Part shown: positions 1 through 7,414 of the stretch, in pieces | Layout: the number at the start of each line of letters is the position of its first letter | How positions within the stretch are numbered: position 1 is the stretch's first letter | Source of the DNA: Fidelibacterota bacterium UBA2125 | Lineage (GTDB): Bacteria > Fidelibacterota > Marinisomatia > Marinisomatales > S15-B10 | Direction: 5' to 3' | NCBI GenBank assembly: GCA_002329125.1 | Contig: DCXX01000065.1 | Location: 1-15,849 of the forward strand | Length of the DNA: 15,849 bases | Notes under the pieces: generated by a model | The model's database searches: none | Told to the model about the DNA's origin: nothing | What the model saw: only the letters and a program-made list of their open reading frames with translations | Program-made: the position numbers and the translations under genes

Positions 1-1
1 T

Positions 2-289
2 TCTCTTGATCAGAATTACCCCAATCCATTTAATCCAACTACTCAGATCGAATATGCCCTTCCTGTTGACGGACATGTGAAGCTGACCATTTATGACCTG
101 CTCGGCCAGGAGGTCAGATCTCTTGTGTCCGGTTCCGATCAAGGTGCTGGATACCACAACATTATGTGGGATGCAACGGATAACAGGGGTCTTTCTGTCA
201 GTGCCGGCGTCTATATTTACCGTCTTGCAGCCAGGGGAGAGGATGGTCAGAAATTTTCCAGGACGAAAAAGATGGTACTTTTGAAATAG
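2..289 (+). CDS. C-terminal fragment of a secreted protein with a type IX secretion sorting domain (FlgD-Ig-like)
   Basis: The reading frame is open from the left edge of the window, so only the last 95 residues are present and the catalytic or binding part of the protein lies outside. The fragment begins with an NYPNPFNPTT motif, followed by beta-strand-like text (IEYALP, VKLTIYDLLGQEV, GYHNIMWDATD, SAGVYIYRL) and ends in a basic tail, KKMVLLK. This is the classic order of the type A C-terminal sorting domain that directs proteins through the type IX secretion system to the cell surface in Bacteroidota, Ignavibacteria, Calditrichota and Marinimicrobia. The ATG at 77 is internal and is not the real start. 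What the upstream passenger does cannot be told from here. No clear hairpin terminator follows the stop. Confidence 0.88.
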   Translation, partial: SLDQNYPNPFNPTTQIEYALPVDGHVKLTIYDLLGQEVRSLVSGSDQGAGYHNIMWDATDNRGLSVSAGVYIYRLAARGEDGQKFSRTKKMVLLK

Positions 290-320
290 GTCTCATCAAC
301 TTCTTCTTTCTTTTTTCTAA

Positions 321-326
321 TATAAT
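321..326 (+). promoter_or_regulatory. Possible -10 element upstream of the carboxylate-amine ligase gene
   Basis: A perfect TATAAT lies 21 bases before the ATG at 348, inside the 58-base gap between the two genes. It follows a pyrimidine-rich tract. No good -35 hexamer sits at the usual 16 to 18 bases upstream, so this may be chance in an AT-rich spacer. Confidence 0.28.
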
Positions 327-347
327 TTCCACATAATTTGAGTTACT

Positions 348-1454
348 ATGGATTTTCTTAAAGATCTTACTATCGGTATTGAGGAAGAATACCAGATTGT
401 GGATAAGGAAAGCCGCGAACTGACCTCATTTGTTTCAGACTTTTTAGAACAAGGGGCTGTCCTTTTCCGGGATCAGGTAAAACCTGAGTTTCTCCAATCT
501 CAGATTGAGGTGGGGAGCAAGGTGTGTAAGAATGTTCAGGAGGGACGTCAGGAATTGTGCAGGTTGCGCAGTATGGTTGCTGAAATTGCTGATAAGAATG
601 ACAGTATGATTGTAGCCGCTGGGACACATCCATTTTCAAGTTGGCAGGATCAGTTGGTGACAGACAAGGAGCGCTACAGAGGATTGGTCGATGCTATGCA
701 GCTGGTGGCGAAACGCCTGCTCATCTTTGGTATGCATATCCACGTAGGTATTGAAGACAGGGATCTGCAGATAGATATCATGAACCAGATGAGTTATTTC
801 ATGCCACATATTCTTACGCTGTCAACTTCATCCCCTTTCTGGCGGGGGCAGAAGACAGGATTCAAATCTTACCGTAGTATTGTATTTGAAGATCTTCCCA
901 GGACAGGAATCCCAGAAAAGTTCAGTTCATCGCGGGAATATGATGATTATGTGAACACTTTGATCCAGTGCGGCAGTATAGATGAACCTACCAAGATATG
1001 GTGGGATATTCGTCCTCATCCGAAGTTTCCCACGCTTGAATTCAGGATATGTGACTGTACGACTAAAGTCGATGAGGTTATTTCTATAGCTGCCATTGTT
1101 CAGGCGATTGTTGCCAAACTTATTCAGTATCGGAGAAACAATCAAACCTGGCGTACCTACAGGACTTCCATGATTGCTGAAAACAAGTGGCGGGCCATTA
1201 AGGATGGAATTGATGGGAGTCTCATCGATTTTGGGAAAAAGACGGAAAGTCTTATCCCTTCACTTTTTGAGGAACTTATTGAACTGGTTGATGATGTTCT
1301 TGATCCTCTCGGGACAAGGGAGGAAGTGGAGAATATCCGGACTATATTCGAGAATGGAACCAGCGCTGACAAGCAGTTGGCCTGTTATGAGAAAACTGGA
1401 AGTCTGGAATCGGTTGTGGATCAGTTAGGGGTTGAGACTTTGGAAGGAATCTGA
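348..1454 (+). CDS. Carboxylate-amine ligase, YbdK / glutamate-cysteine ligase type 2 family
   Basis: A cytosolic enzyme of 368 residues, the normal length for the YbdK branch of the GCS2 family. Family members use ATP to join an amine to a carboxylate; E. coli YbdK has weak gamma-glutamylcysteine synthetase activity, and the true substrate here is unknown. The N-terminus carries the acidic IGIEEEY motif (E12-E14), expected to help bind Mg-ATP. Further family marks are EFLQSQIEVGSKVC, GMHIHVGIED (G128 onward, with H130 and H132), LSTSSPFWRGQKTGFKSYR and the EFRICDCTTKVDE block. The ATG at 348 gives the usual family N-terminus, though its Shine-Dalgarno is weak. The gene stands alone: a clear terminator follows and no thiol-biosynthesis partner such as gshB is seen. 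Alternative roles include making another small gamma-glutamyl compound. The family call is firm; the substrate is open. Confidence 0.92.
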   Translation: MDFLKDLTIGIEEEYQIVDKESRELTSFVSDFLEQGAVLFRDQVKPEFLQSQIEVGSKVCKNVQEGRQELCRLRSMVAEIADKNDSMIVAAGTHPFSSWQDQLVTDKERYRGLVDAMQLVAKRLLIFGMHIHVGIEDRDLQIDIMNQMSYFMPHILTLSTSSPFWRGQKTGFKSYRSIVFEDLPRTGIPEKFSSSREYDDYVNTLIQCGSIDEPTKIWWDIRPHPKFPTLEFRICDCTTKVDEVISIAAIVQAIVAKLIQYRRNNQTWRTYRTSMIAENKWRAIKDGIDGSLIDFGKKTESLIPSLFEELIELVDDVLDPLGTREEVENIRTIFENGTSADKQLACYEKTGSLESVVDQLGVETLEGI

Positions 1455-1482
1455 AGCGACACAACCGTGATCTTTCGCTTTG

Positions 1483-1516
1483 AAACCCGGTCTTACCAGA
1501 TCGGGTTTCTTGTTTT
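1483..1516 (+). terminator. Intrinsic terminator after the carboxylate-amine ligase gene
   Basis: An 11-base-pair stem (AAACCCGGTCT at 1483-1493 pairing with AGATCGGGTTT at 1498-1508, one G-T wobble) closes a four-base TACC loop. A T-rich run, CTTGTTTT, follows directly. It separates the ligase gene from the symporter block downstream. Confidence 0.85.
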
Positions 1517-1568
1517 CTGACCTGTTTCTGTCTGTTATTTTCTTGCCCGTGTTATTCCCGTTTTTCAA

Positions 1569-3209
1569 ATGTCCAACTCACTGAATATAATATCCATTTC
1601 TTCATTCATTATTGCGACGGGTACTGTCGCAATTGTTACCTATTTCATTGTTAGTCGAATGAAAAAATCAAAAAATGCAACTGAAGAATATTTTACTGGA
1701 GGTAGAGCACTGGCATGGCCTGTTGTAGCTGGATCACTGCTTTTGACAAACCTTTCAACAGAACAGCTGGTAGGATTGAACGGTGACGTGTTTGGAGACA
1801 AAGCTTTGGTTGGAATTGCTTGGGAAGCCCTTGCGGCCTTTGCCATGATTGCAACAGCGTTATTGTTCTTGCCTACCTATCTGGCAAGCGGTTTCACAAC
1901 GACGCCAGCTTTCCTGGAAAAAAGATTTGACAAAATGACTCGATCCATGGTATCAGGACTATTTTTGTTTGGATATATAACAGTTCTTTTACCGGTCGTG
2001 TTATATACTGGATCTTTGGCGCTGATCGGCATGTTCGATCTCAATATACCTTTATGGCTGGTGGCTGCTACTATCGGAGTGCTGGGGAGTTCTTACGCTA
2101 TTGTTGGAGGGCTCAAATCGGTAGCGGTCAGCGATACTCTTAACGGCATTGGTCTATTGATTGGCGGGCTCGCGGTACCTATTCTGGCTCTGATTGCACT
2201 AGGTGGCGGCTCTCTGTTTGACGGTCTGACCATATTAGGAAGTGAAAATCCCGATTACTTGGCCGTTCTTACACAAAACAACAGTGATGGTAAGATTGTA
2301 ACGGTTCCGTGGCCTACACTTCTTACAGGAATGATGTTTATTCAAATATTCTATTGGTCTACCAATCAGGTTATCGTTCAGCGGGCAATGGCGGCGCGCA
2401 GCCTGGAAGAAGGGCAGAAGGGGGTACTGTTTGCGTCGGCAATGAAACTGGTAGGTCCAGTTATGCTCTGCTTACCTGGCATTATAGCTCTTCATTTACC
2501 TCAATTAAATATCGAAAAACAAGACCAGGTGTATGGGGCAGTAGTTCGATACGTTTTACCGGATTGGTCCCTTGGTCTTTTTGCGGCCGTACTTATGGGC
2601 TCTATCCTGAGCTCATTCAACAGCGCCCTGAACAGCGCATCTACACTGTTTTCACTGCAATTTTACGAGGGCTATATCAACCCAGGTGCACGGGGAGACC
2701 AAACTGTTAAGGTAGGAAGGATATTCAGTATAATCCTGGCTATAGCGGCAATAATTATTGCGCCGCTGCTGGCTCAGCTGGAGTCAATTTTCCAGTACCT
2801 TCAGCAGGTTAATGGTCTTTATAGCGTCCCCATTATCGGAATATTCCTTCTAGGTATCCTTACCAAGCGCGTCCCTGCTCTTGCAGCCAAGGTGGGAATG
2901 GTGGTTGGTATGGGGAGTTACTCATTTTTTACTTTTGTAAACCTTAAATCTGTTCCGTCATTTTTTGCCAATGCAGATGGCGAACTGCACTTCTTACACG
3001 GTTATTTCATCAGTTTTGTGGCTGCTGTGGGCGTAATGCTGTTCATAGGTTGGATTCGGCCTCGTTCTGAATTAGAAATAACGGCCAGCAGGGTCTCCGT
3101 TAAGTCTCCGGTGGATATGACCCCCTGGTCCCATGCCAAGACTGCCTCTTGGGCTATCATGGGTATTACTGTTTTAATATATATATTCCTTTCTGGGATT
3201 TCAGGATAG
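1569..3209 (+). CDS. Sodium:solute symporter, SGLT-like (SSS family)
   Basis: A 546-residue inner-membrane transporter with about 14 hydrophobic segments, close in length to Vibrio SGLT. It should import a small solute with sodium. Regions resembling vSGLT are clear: STEQLVGLNG (Q66), IAWEALAAF (E86), YWSTNQVIVQRAMAARSLEEGQ (N266), the ASAMKLVGP stretch (K293) and SILSSFNSALNSASTLFS, the helix that forms part of the Na2 site in this family. The Q, E, N and K at these places match polar residues that line the sugar pocket in vSGLT by my reading of the motifs, so a sugar or polyol is possible. The genomic context instead points to an amino-acid-like solute. No Shine-Dalgarno is visible before the ATG at 1569. 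It is the first gene of the block and ends 11 bases before the proline-racemase-family gene. Family certain, substrate not. Confidence 0.9.
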   Translation: MSNSLNIISISSFIIATGTVAIVTYFIVSRMKKSKNATEEYFTGGRALAWPVVAGSLLLTNLSTEQLVGLNGDVFGDKALVGIAWEALAAFAMIATALLFLPTYLASGFTTTPAFLEKRFDKMTRSMVSGLFLFGYITVLLPVVLYTGSLALIGMFDLNIPLWLVAATIGVLGSSYAIVGGLKSVAVSDTLNGIGLLIGGLAVPILALIALGGGSLFDGLTILGSENPDYLAVLTQNNSDGKIVTVPWPTLLTGMMFIQIFYWSTNQVIVQRAMAARSLEEGQKGVLFASAMKLVGPVMLCLPGIIALHLPQLNIEKQDQVYGAVVRYVLPDWSLGLFAAVLMGSILSSFNSALNSASTLFSLQFYEGYINPGARGDQTVKVGRIFSIILAIAAIIIAPLLAQLESIFQYLQQVNGLYSVPIIGIFLLGILTKRVPALAAKVGMVVGMGSYSFFTFVNLKSVPSFFANADGELHFLHGYFISFVAAVGVMLFIGWIRPRSELEITASRVSVKSPVDMTPWSHAKTASWAIMGITVLIYIFLSGISG

Positions 3210-3220
3210 CAATAATTCAA

Positions 3221-4270
3221 ATGGATCTAACTGACATTTCAAAACTGGGGGATTGGAACCCACCGAAAAGTTGGTTGAAGATATCAACCCTTGATGTCCA
3301 TACGGGTGGTGAACCTTTACGAATTATTGCAGATGGTTTTCCTGCTTTGGAAGGCACCACAGTTCTGGAAAAAAGGTCCTATGTCCGTGAACATTACGAC
3401 CATCTTCGTACCTCCCTAATGTGGGAACCGCGGGGTCATTCTGACATGTATGGTGCCATCATTGTCGAACCCAATTCTCCCGAGGCTGATATTGGTGTTA
3501 TTTTTATGCACAATGAAGGTTACTCCACAGGATGTGGCCATGCGGTGATTGCGCTGGCGAAAGTGTTTGTGGAGACAGGGCTTATTCCCGTGAAAGGCCC
3601 CATGACTCCTGTTGTTATGGATGTCCCTTCCGGGAGGATCCACGCCGAAGTACTTTCTGAAAAAGGGAAAGTTACTGGCGCACGATTCAAGAATATTCCG
3701 TCCTTTGTTCAACACTTGGATAACAAAGTTGACGTGCCGGAGCTTGGTCCTGTGAAAGTTGACATTGCATTCGGTGGTGCATTTTATGCCTATGTTGATA
3801 CAGAGCAAATACAAGTCGACTGTTCTCCTGAAAACGTTTCGAATCTTATTGCAGTGGGAATGGACATAAAGAAAGTGGTGTCTCAATCGGTGGAAATGGA
3901 TCACCCAGCTGAACCGGAAATGAATTATCTTTATGGAACCATTTTCGTGGGGAAAAGTGATAGATCAGATTATCACAGTCGGCATGTTTGTATTTTCGCT
4001 GACGGGCAGGTAGATCGCTGTCCCACTGGGACGGGCGTCAGTGGTAGACTGGCAATTCTCCACGCAAGAGGTGAGATACAAAAAGGGGAGATGATAACCG
4101 TTGATTCGATCCTTGGTACCACGTTTACCGGACAGATCATTAATGATGTGAAAGTAGGGAAGTATGACGGTATTATTCCTGAAGTGGGCGGAAATGCTTA
4201 CATAACCGGTCGCCAGACATTTTTCATCGATCCCCATGATCCTTTGAAAGACGGTTTTTTTATCAGATAG
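3221..4270 (+). CDS. Proline racemase superfamily; predicted trans-3-hydroxy-L-proline dehydratase
   Basis: A cytosolic protein of 349 residues with the proline racemase fold. Known racemases and 4-hydroxyproline 2-epimerases use two catalytic cysteines; trans-3-hydroxy-L-proline dehydratases (such as human L3HYPDH) keep the first and have threonine as the second. Here the first site is GYSTGCGHAVIAL (C105) and the second is VDRCPTGTGVSGR, where T269 occupies the place of the second cysteine. This predicts water removal from trans-3-hydroxy-L-proline to give pyrroline-2-carboxylate (EC 4.2.1.77), which a reductase would turn into proline. No such reductase is in the window. A cysteine, C267, lies two residues before T269. 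The N-terminal LDVHTGGEPLR block is typical of the family. I chose the ATG at 3221 because an upstream in-frame ATG at 3149 would overlap the symporter by 61 bases and add an unrelated extension. Confidence 0.88.
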   Translation: MDLTDISKLGDWNPPKSWLKISTLDVHTGGEPLRIIADGFPALEGTTVLEKRSYVREHYDHLRTSLMWEPRGHSDMYGAIIVEPNSPEADIGVIFMHNEGYSTGCGHAVIALAKVFVETGLIPVKGPMTPVVMDVPSGRIHAEVLSEKGKVTGARFKNIPSFVQHLDNKVDVPELGPVKVDIAFGGAFYAYVDTEQIQVDCSPENVSNLIAVGMDIKKVVSQSVEMDHPAEPEMNYLYGTIFVGKSDRSDYHSRHVCIFADGQVDRCPTGTGVSGRLAILHARGEIQKGEMITVDSILGTTFTGQIINDVKVGKYDGIIPEVGGNAYITGRQTFFIDPHDPLKDGFFIR

Positions 4271-4281
4271 TAGAAATTAAT

Positions 4282-4500
4282 ATGTCTCAATTTTTCTCCA
4301 TGGATTCAGGTGACAGGTGGTATCTCTTAGCCATCACCATTTTTTCAGTTTTGGCTTTCATGCCGTGGGCAAGGACGGTGGAAGTGGGGGGGATGGCCCT
4401 TTTCGGCTGGTTAATGGCAATCCTTATGATTTTTTCGCCGGCAATTGCTCTTGTCCAGCTATTCATTCGCCGGAAACGGGGAGAGAACAGTGGCTCTTGA
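4282..4500 (+). CDS. Small two-helix membrane protein paired with a sodium symporter (DUF3311-like)
   Basis: A 72-residue protein with two hydrophobic helices (roughly residues 12-29 and 36-61) and a basic C-terminal end, IRRKRGE. It resembles in size, layout and position the tiny membrane proteins (DUF3311 and similar) that often sit just before SSS-family symporter genes and are thought to act as accessory subunits; I cannot prove family membership by eye. It starts 11 bases after the dehydratase gene and its last 11 bases overlap the start of the next symporter gene, which suggests translational coupling and a 1:1 partnership. The start at 4282 has only a weak Shine-Dalgarno; an ATG at 4300 is an alternative. 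Confidence 0.72.
   Translation: MSQFFSMDSGDRWYLLAITIFSVLAFMPWARTVEVGGMALFGWLMAILMIFSPAIALVQLFIRRKRGENSGS
4478..4483 (+). promoter_or_regulatory. Ribosome binding site deciding a GTG start
   Basis: GGGGAG lies six bases before the GTG at 4490, inside the end of the small membrane protein gene. It favours the GTG over the TTG at 4445 and over the ATG at 4505. Confidence 0.6.
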
Positions 4501-5917
4501 ACGGATGCTTGTCATTTTTTATCTCCTTGGATGTATCGCCATAGGTGTGCTCGCTTCACGAAAAGTGCTGGCGTCCCGGGATGAATACTGGGTGGCCGGC
4601 CGGCGAATTGGGACTTGGGTGAACGCCATGGCCATTATGGCGGCGCTTGCCAGTGGTGGTTCCATTATTGGTGTCATGGGTCTGGCCTACGGTCGCGGTG
4701 TTCCCTATACATTATCACTTTTTGCAGGGGCTGTACTCGGTTTCCCATTAGCATCTATTCTGGTAGCAAAACCGCTACGGAAATTCGGGAAATTCACAAT
4801 CACAGATTTCCTCACATTCAGGTATCCCCACGTTATTGTCCGTTATCTTGTTCCTATTTTGATTGTTGTGAGCTTTACGGTTTACATTGTGGCACAAATG
4901 AAGGCGGCGGGAATCACCGCTCAGACTTTGCTTGGAATCCCATACCAGCAAGCAGTTACTCTTTCGGCTGTTGTGTTTGTTCTATACGTCTCCATTGGCG
5001 GAATGCTTGCCATCACCTGGACGGATGTTATCCAGGGAGCCCTCATGCTGCTGGTGATTCTTGGGACTGCTTTTGCCATGATGATGCAAAACGGAACACC
5101 CATAGCCATCATTGCCCATGCGTCGGTTAAAGTGCCTGAACTGGGTCAGGTAGCTAATCAGCCGCTGGCCAGCTATCTTGGTTCATTCGTCATTTGGGCC
5201 GCGGCTATTCCTGTTATTCCCCACATTGTCATGCGGGTGTTTACCGCCAAAGATTCGGAAGGGGCACGGCTGTCACTCAATATCGCCATGGTGATGTACA
5301 GCATTATGATCCTTGCTGCTGTAATGATAATCGTTCCAGTGGGAAAGATGTCCTTTCCCAATCTTCAGGATGCAGATCAGATATTCCTGGAGGTAATGAA
5401 AAACCAGTTTCCACCTCTTGTCAGAGGTCTTGCGGTGGCGGCGGTTATCGCTGCTGTCATGTCTACTACCGACGCTTTGTTGTTGGCTTGCAGTTCGGCT
5501 ATTTCCCACGATCTCCTGGGTGGTTATTTAAAGGAACATGTTTTAGAGAAAACTGAGAACAGAATCAATATAGCCATTGTCTGGGTTGTGGGTATAGCCG
5601 CCATGATTTTCGCCTATTCACCTCCAAAACTGATTACTGAATTTTATTCCGCCGCCATCGGTATGCTAAGTGCCGGACTATTTGTTCCGGTTGTTGCGGG
5701 ATTGTGGTGGAAAAAGGCCAATCTTTTTGGTGGTATTGCTTCTATTGTCATAGGAGTGGGGACTTATCTCGCCGTTCAGTTCAATCCGGATGCTCCGCCT
5801 CTGGCAGCCATCCTTTACGGATTGCCGGCGAGTGCCTTGGCCATGGTGATCTTCAGTCAATTCGGTTCGATTACCTCTAATGATATCCAGTCAACAATAG
5901 AAGGTCTCCACCGCTAA
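4490..5917 (+). CDS. Sodium:solute symporter (SSS family), second of three
   Basis: An inner-membrane sodium symporter of 475 residues with about 13 hydrophobic segments. Family marks are the N-terminal ASRKVLASRDEYWVAGRRIG block, the ASGGSIIGVMGLAYGRGV stretch in the first core helices, YVSIGGMLAITWTDVIQG, and MSTTDALLLACSSAISHD (residues 324-341), which in the family carries part of a sodium site. It lacks the extended C-terminus of the SGLT type. The substrate cannot be read from sequence; neighbours suggest an amino acid, betaine or organic acid. The GTG at 4490 follows a good GGGGAG and overlaps the preceding small gene by 11 bases; the ATG at 4505 is a second choice. The next symporter begins three bases after its stop, so the two are almost certainly co-translated. 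Confidence 0.88.
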   Translation: MALERMLVIFYLLGCIAIGVLASRKVLASRDEYWVAGRRIGTWVNAMAIMAALASGGSIIGVMGLAYGRGVPYTLSLFAGAVLGFPLASILVAKPLRKFGKFTITDFLTFRYPHVIVRYLVPILIVVSFTVYIVAQMKAAGITAQTLLGIPYQQAVTLSAVVFVLYVSIGGMLAITWTDVIQGALMLLVILGTAFAMMMQNGTPIAIIAHASVKVPELGQVANQPLASYLGSFVIWAAAIPVIPHIVMRVFTAKDSEGARLSLNIAMVMYSIMILAAVMIIVPVGKMSFPNLQDADQIFLEVMKNQFPPLVRGLAVAAVIAAVMSTTDALLLACSSAISHDLLGGYLKEHVLEKTENRINIAIVWVVGIAAMIFAYSPPKLITEFYSAAIGMLSAGLFVPVVAGLWWKKANLFGGIASIVIGVGTYLAVQFNPDAPPLAAILYGLPASALAMVIFSQFGSITSNDIQSTIEGLHR

Positions 5918-5920
5918 CAG

Positions 5921-7402
5921 ATGAATTCCATGGATCCTGCCATACTTTTTGGCATTAGCCTCTACCTGATCGGCATGCTTGGGGTGGGGTTTTATGCAAG
6001 CCGAAAGATCAAGGACTCAAAAGATTTTCTCATCGCCGGTAGGCGACTTTCCCTCTGGCTATGTACCGCCACACTGACAGCCACCTGGATGGGCGGTGGA
6101 GCTATTCTGGGCGGCGGCGGTGCTGCCTACGAGCGGGGATTTCTCGGCGTTATTGCCGATCCCTTTGGTGCATCCATCTGTCTCTTTCTTGCGGGTCTTT
6201 TCTATGTAAGGATGATGCGGCGGATGAAACTGGTGACTGTTATTGATTTTTTCGAAATGCGATTCGGCCGGACCGCCGGTCTATTTTCATCCGTCATCAT
6301 GATTGTTGTTTTTATCGGTTGGACAGGTTCTCTACTAGTTTCTATCGGTTTTGTTCTTCATGCACTGACGGGAATCCCGGAAAATGTGGGGATTGTCATC
6401 GGTACTGTTATTGTTCTTATCTATACTGTAGCAGGAGGTATGTGGGCTGTCTCCCTGACAGATTTTTTTCAGGTTATCATTCTTATGACTGGGCTGGCTG
6501 TTGCTTTTCCTATCATTGCCCATCAGTTCGGTGGTATACGGGAATTTTTTGCCGCAGCGCCGGAGGGTAGTTTCCGTATGATGCCTCAGGATGCAACATT
6601 GCCGGAATGGCTCGGTTACATCCGAATGTGGATGGTGGCGGCGTTCGGCTATCTCGCTGGGCAGGACTTGATCCAGAGGGCACTTTCTTCAAAGGATGAA
6701 AATGTGGCACAGAATTCAGCATATCTGTCGTCTATACTCTATTTGATATTCGGACTGCTTGCTGTTTTGATGGGTATTGCCGGAAGTGTCCTCATACCTG
6801 GGCTTGAGAACCCGGAACTTATTATCCCCATGCTGGCGATGGCTTATCTACCACCGTTACTCATTGTCGTTTTCATCAGCGCCCTTCTGGCCGCTGCCAT
6901 GAGCAGTGCCGACAGTTCTATCCTTGCCACTGCCTCTGTTTTTGGTAATAATCTTCTTCCACATTTGCCTGGCGGCCTTAGAGCAAAAGGGACTCTCTGG
7001 TGGACACGTTGTACTATTCCAATCTCGGCACTCATTGCCATGTTGGTAGCTCTTTATGTAGGGGAGGTGTACAATCTGCTATTGGACTCCTTTTCTATTC
7101 TTCTGGTCGGATTATTCATTCCATTGACCGCAGGAATTTGGTGGCCTAGAGCCAATACGCCAGGAGGAGTTGTCTCCATGTTCAGCGGTACTTTAGCATG
7201 GATCTTCTTTTTGTGGTTTACACCTGATTTGCCCGCTGACGTAATTGGGTGGTGTGTTGGACTGGTCATGTTGATAATTGTTACCCTCATCACTTCTAAA
7301 ACTTCACCCGCTCTTCCTCTTACTGACTCAAGCGGAAACAGGATAGAATACAGGGACCGGTTGGGTACACTTTCTCCTTTCAAAAAAACATCGGTGATAT
7401 AG
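5921..7402 (+). CDS. Sodium:solute symporter, choline-transporter-like (SSS family), third of three
   Basis: A 493-residue inner-membrane symporter with about 13 hydrophobic segments and a polar C-terminal tail of some 30 residues. The block DFLIAGRRLSLW followed by TATWMGGGAILGG (W56, G58-G60) and PFGASICLFLAGLFY resembles the high-affinity choline transporter branch (CHT1/SLC5A7), as does AGQDLIQRALSSKDENVAQ. The helix with MSSADSSILATAS (from M327) carries the usual sodium-site serines. Choline or a betaine is a reasonable guess for substrate, but the branch also contains transporters of unknown cargo. It starts three bases after the second symporter and its stop codon overlaps the strong ribosome binding site of the thiolase gene, so expression of the two should be coupled. 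Confidence 0.88.
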   Translation: MNSMDPAILFGISLYLIGMLGVGFYASRKIKDSKDFLIAGRRLSLWLCTATLTATWMGGGAILGGGGAAYERGFLGVIADPFGASICLFLAGLFYVRMMRRMKLVTVIDFFEMRFGRTAGLFSSVIMIVVFIGWTGSLLVSIGFVLHALTGIPENVGIVIGTVIVLIYTVAGGMWAVSLTDFFQVIILMTGLAVAFPIIAHQFGGIREFFAAAPEGSFRMMPQDATLPEWLGYIRMWMVAAFGYLAGQDLIQRALSSKDENVAQNSAYLSSILYLIFGLLAVLMGIAGSVLIPGLENPELIIPMLAMAYLPPLLIVVFISALLAAAMSSADSSILATASVFGNNLLPHLPGGLRAKGTLWWTRCTIPISALIAMLVALYVGEVYNLLLDSFSILLVGLFIPLTAGIWWPRANTPGGVVSMFSGTLAWIFFLWFTPDLPADVIGWCVGLVMLIIVTLITSKTSPALPLTDSSGNRIEYRDRLGTLSPFKKTSVI

Positions 7403-7406
7403 GAGG
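7401..7406 (+). promoter_or_regulatory. Strong ribosome binding site for the TTG-started thiolase, overlapping the symporter stop
   Basis: A perfect AGGAGG lies eight bases before the TTG at 7415. Its first two bases are the last two of the preceding TAG stop. It is the strongest Shine-Dalgarno in the window and settles the TTG as the start; no in-frame ATG is near. Confidence 0.82.
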
Positions 7407-7414
7407 ATGTAATT

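Noticed and set aside
3149..3220. A 24-residue N-terminal extension of the proline-racemase-family protein from an upstream ATG
   Set aside because: It would overlap the symporter gene by 61 bases, reads as a frame-shifted copy of the symporter's last helix, and the family's N-terminal block begins soon after the ATG at 3221.
3416..3904. A 162-codon open frame on the minus strand inside the dehydratase gene
   Set aside because: It lies wholly opposite a well-supported enzyme gene, is rich in His, Asn and Arg in an unprotein-like way and matches no family I know.
4615..5130. A 171-codon + strand frame rich in Cys, His and Trp, which at first looks like a zinc-binding protein
   Set aside because: It is the +1 shadow of the second symporter; the composition comes from out-of-frame reading of Gly/Ala/Val codons.
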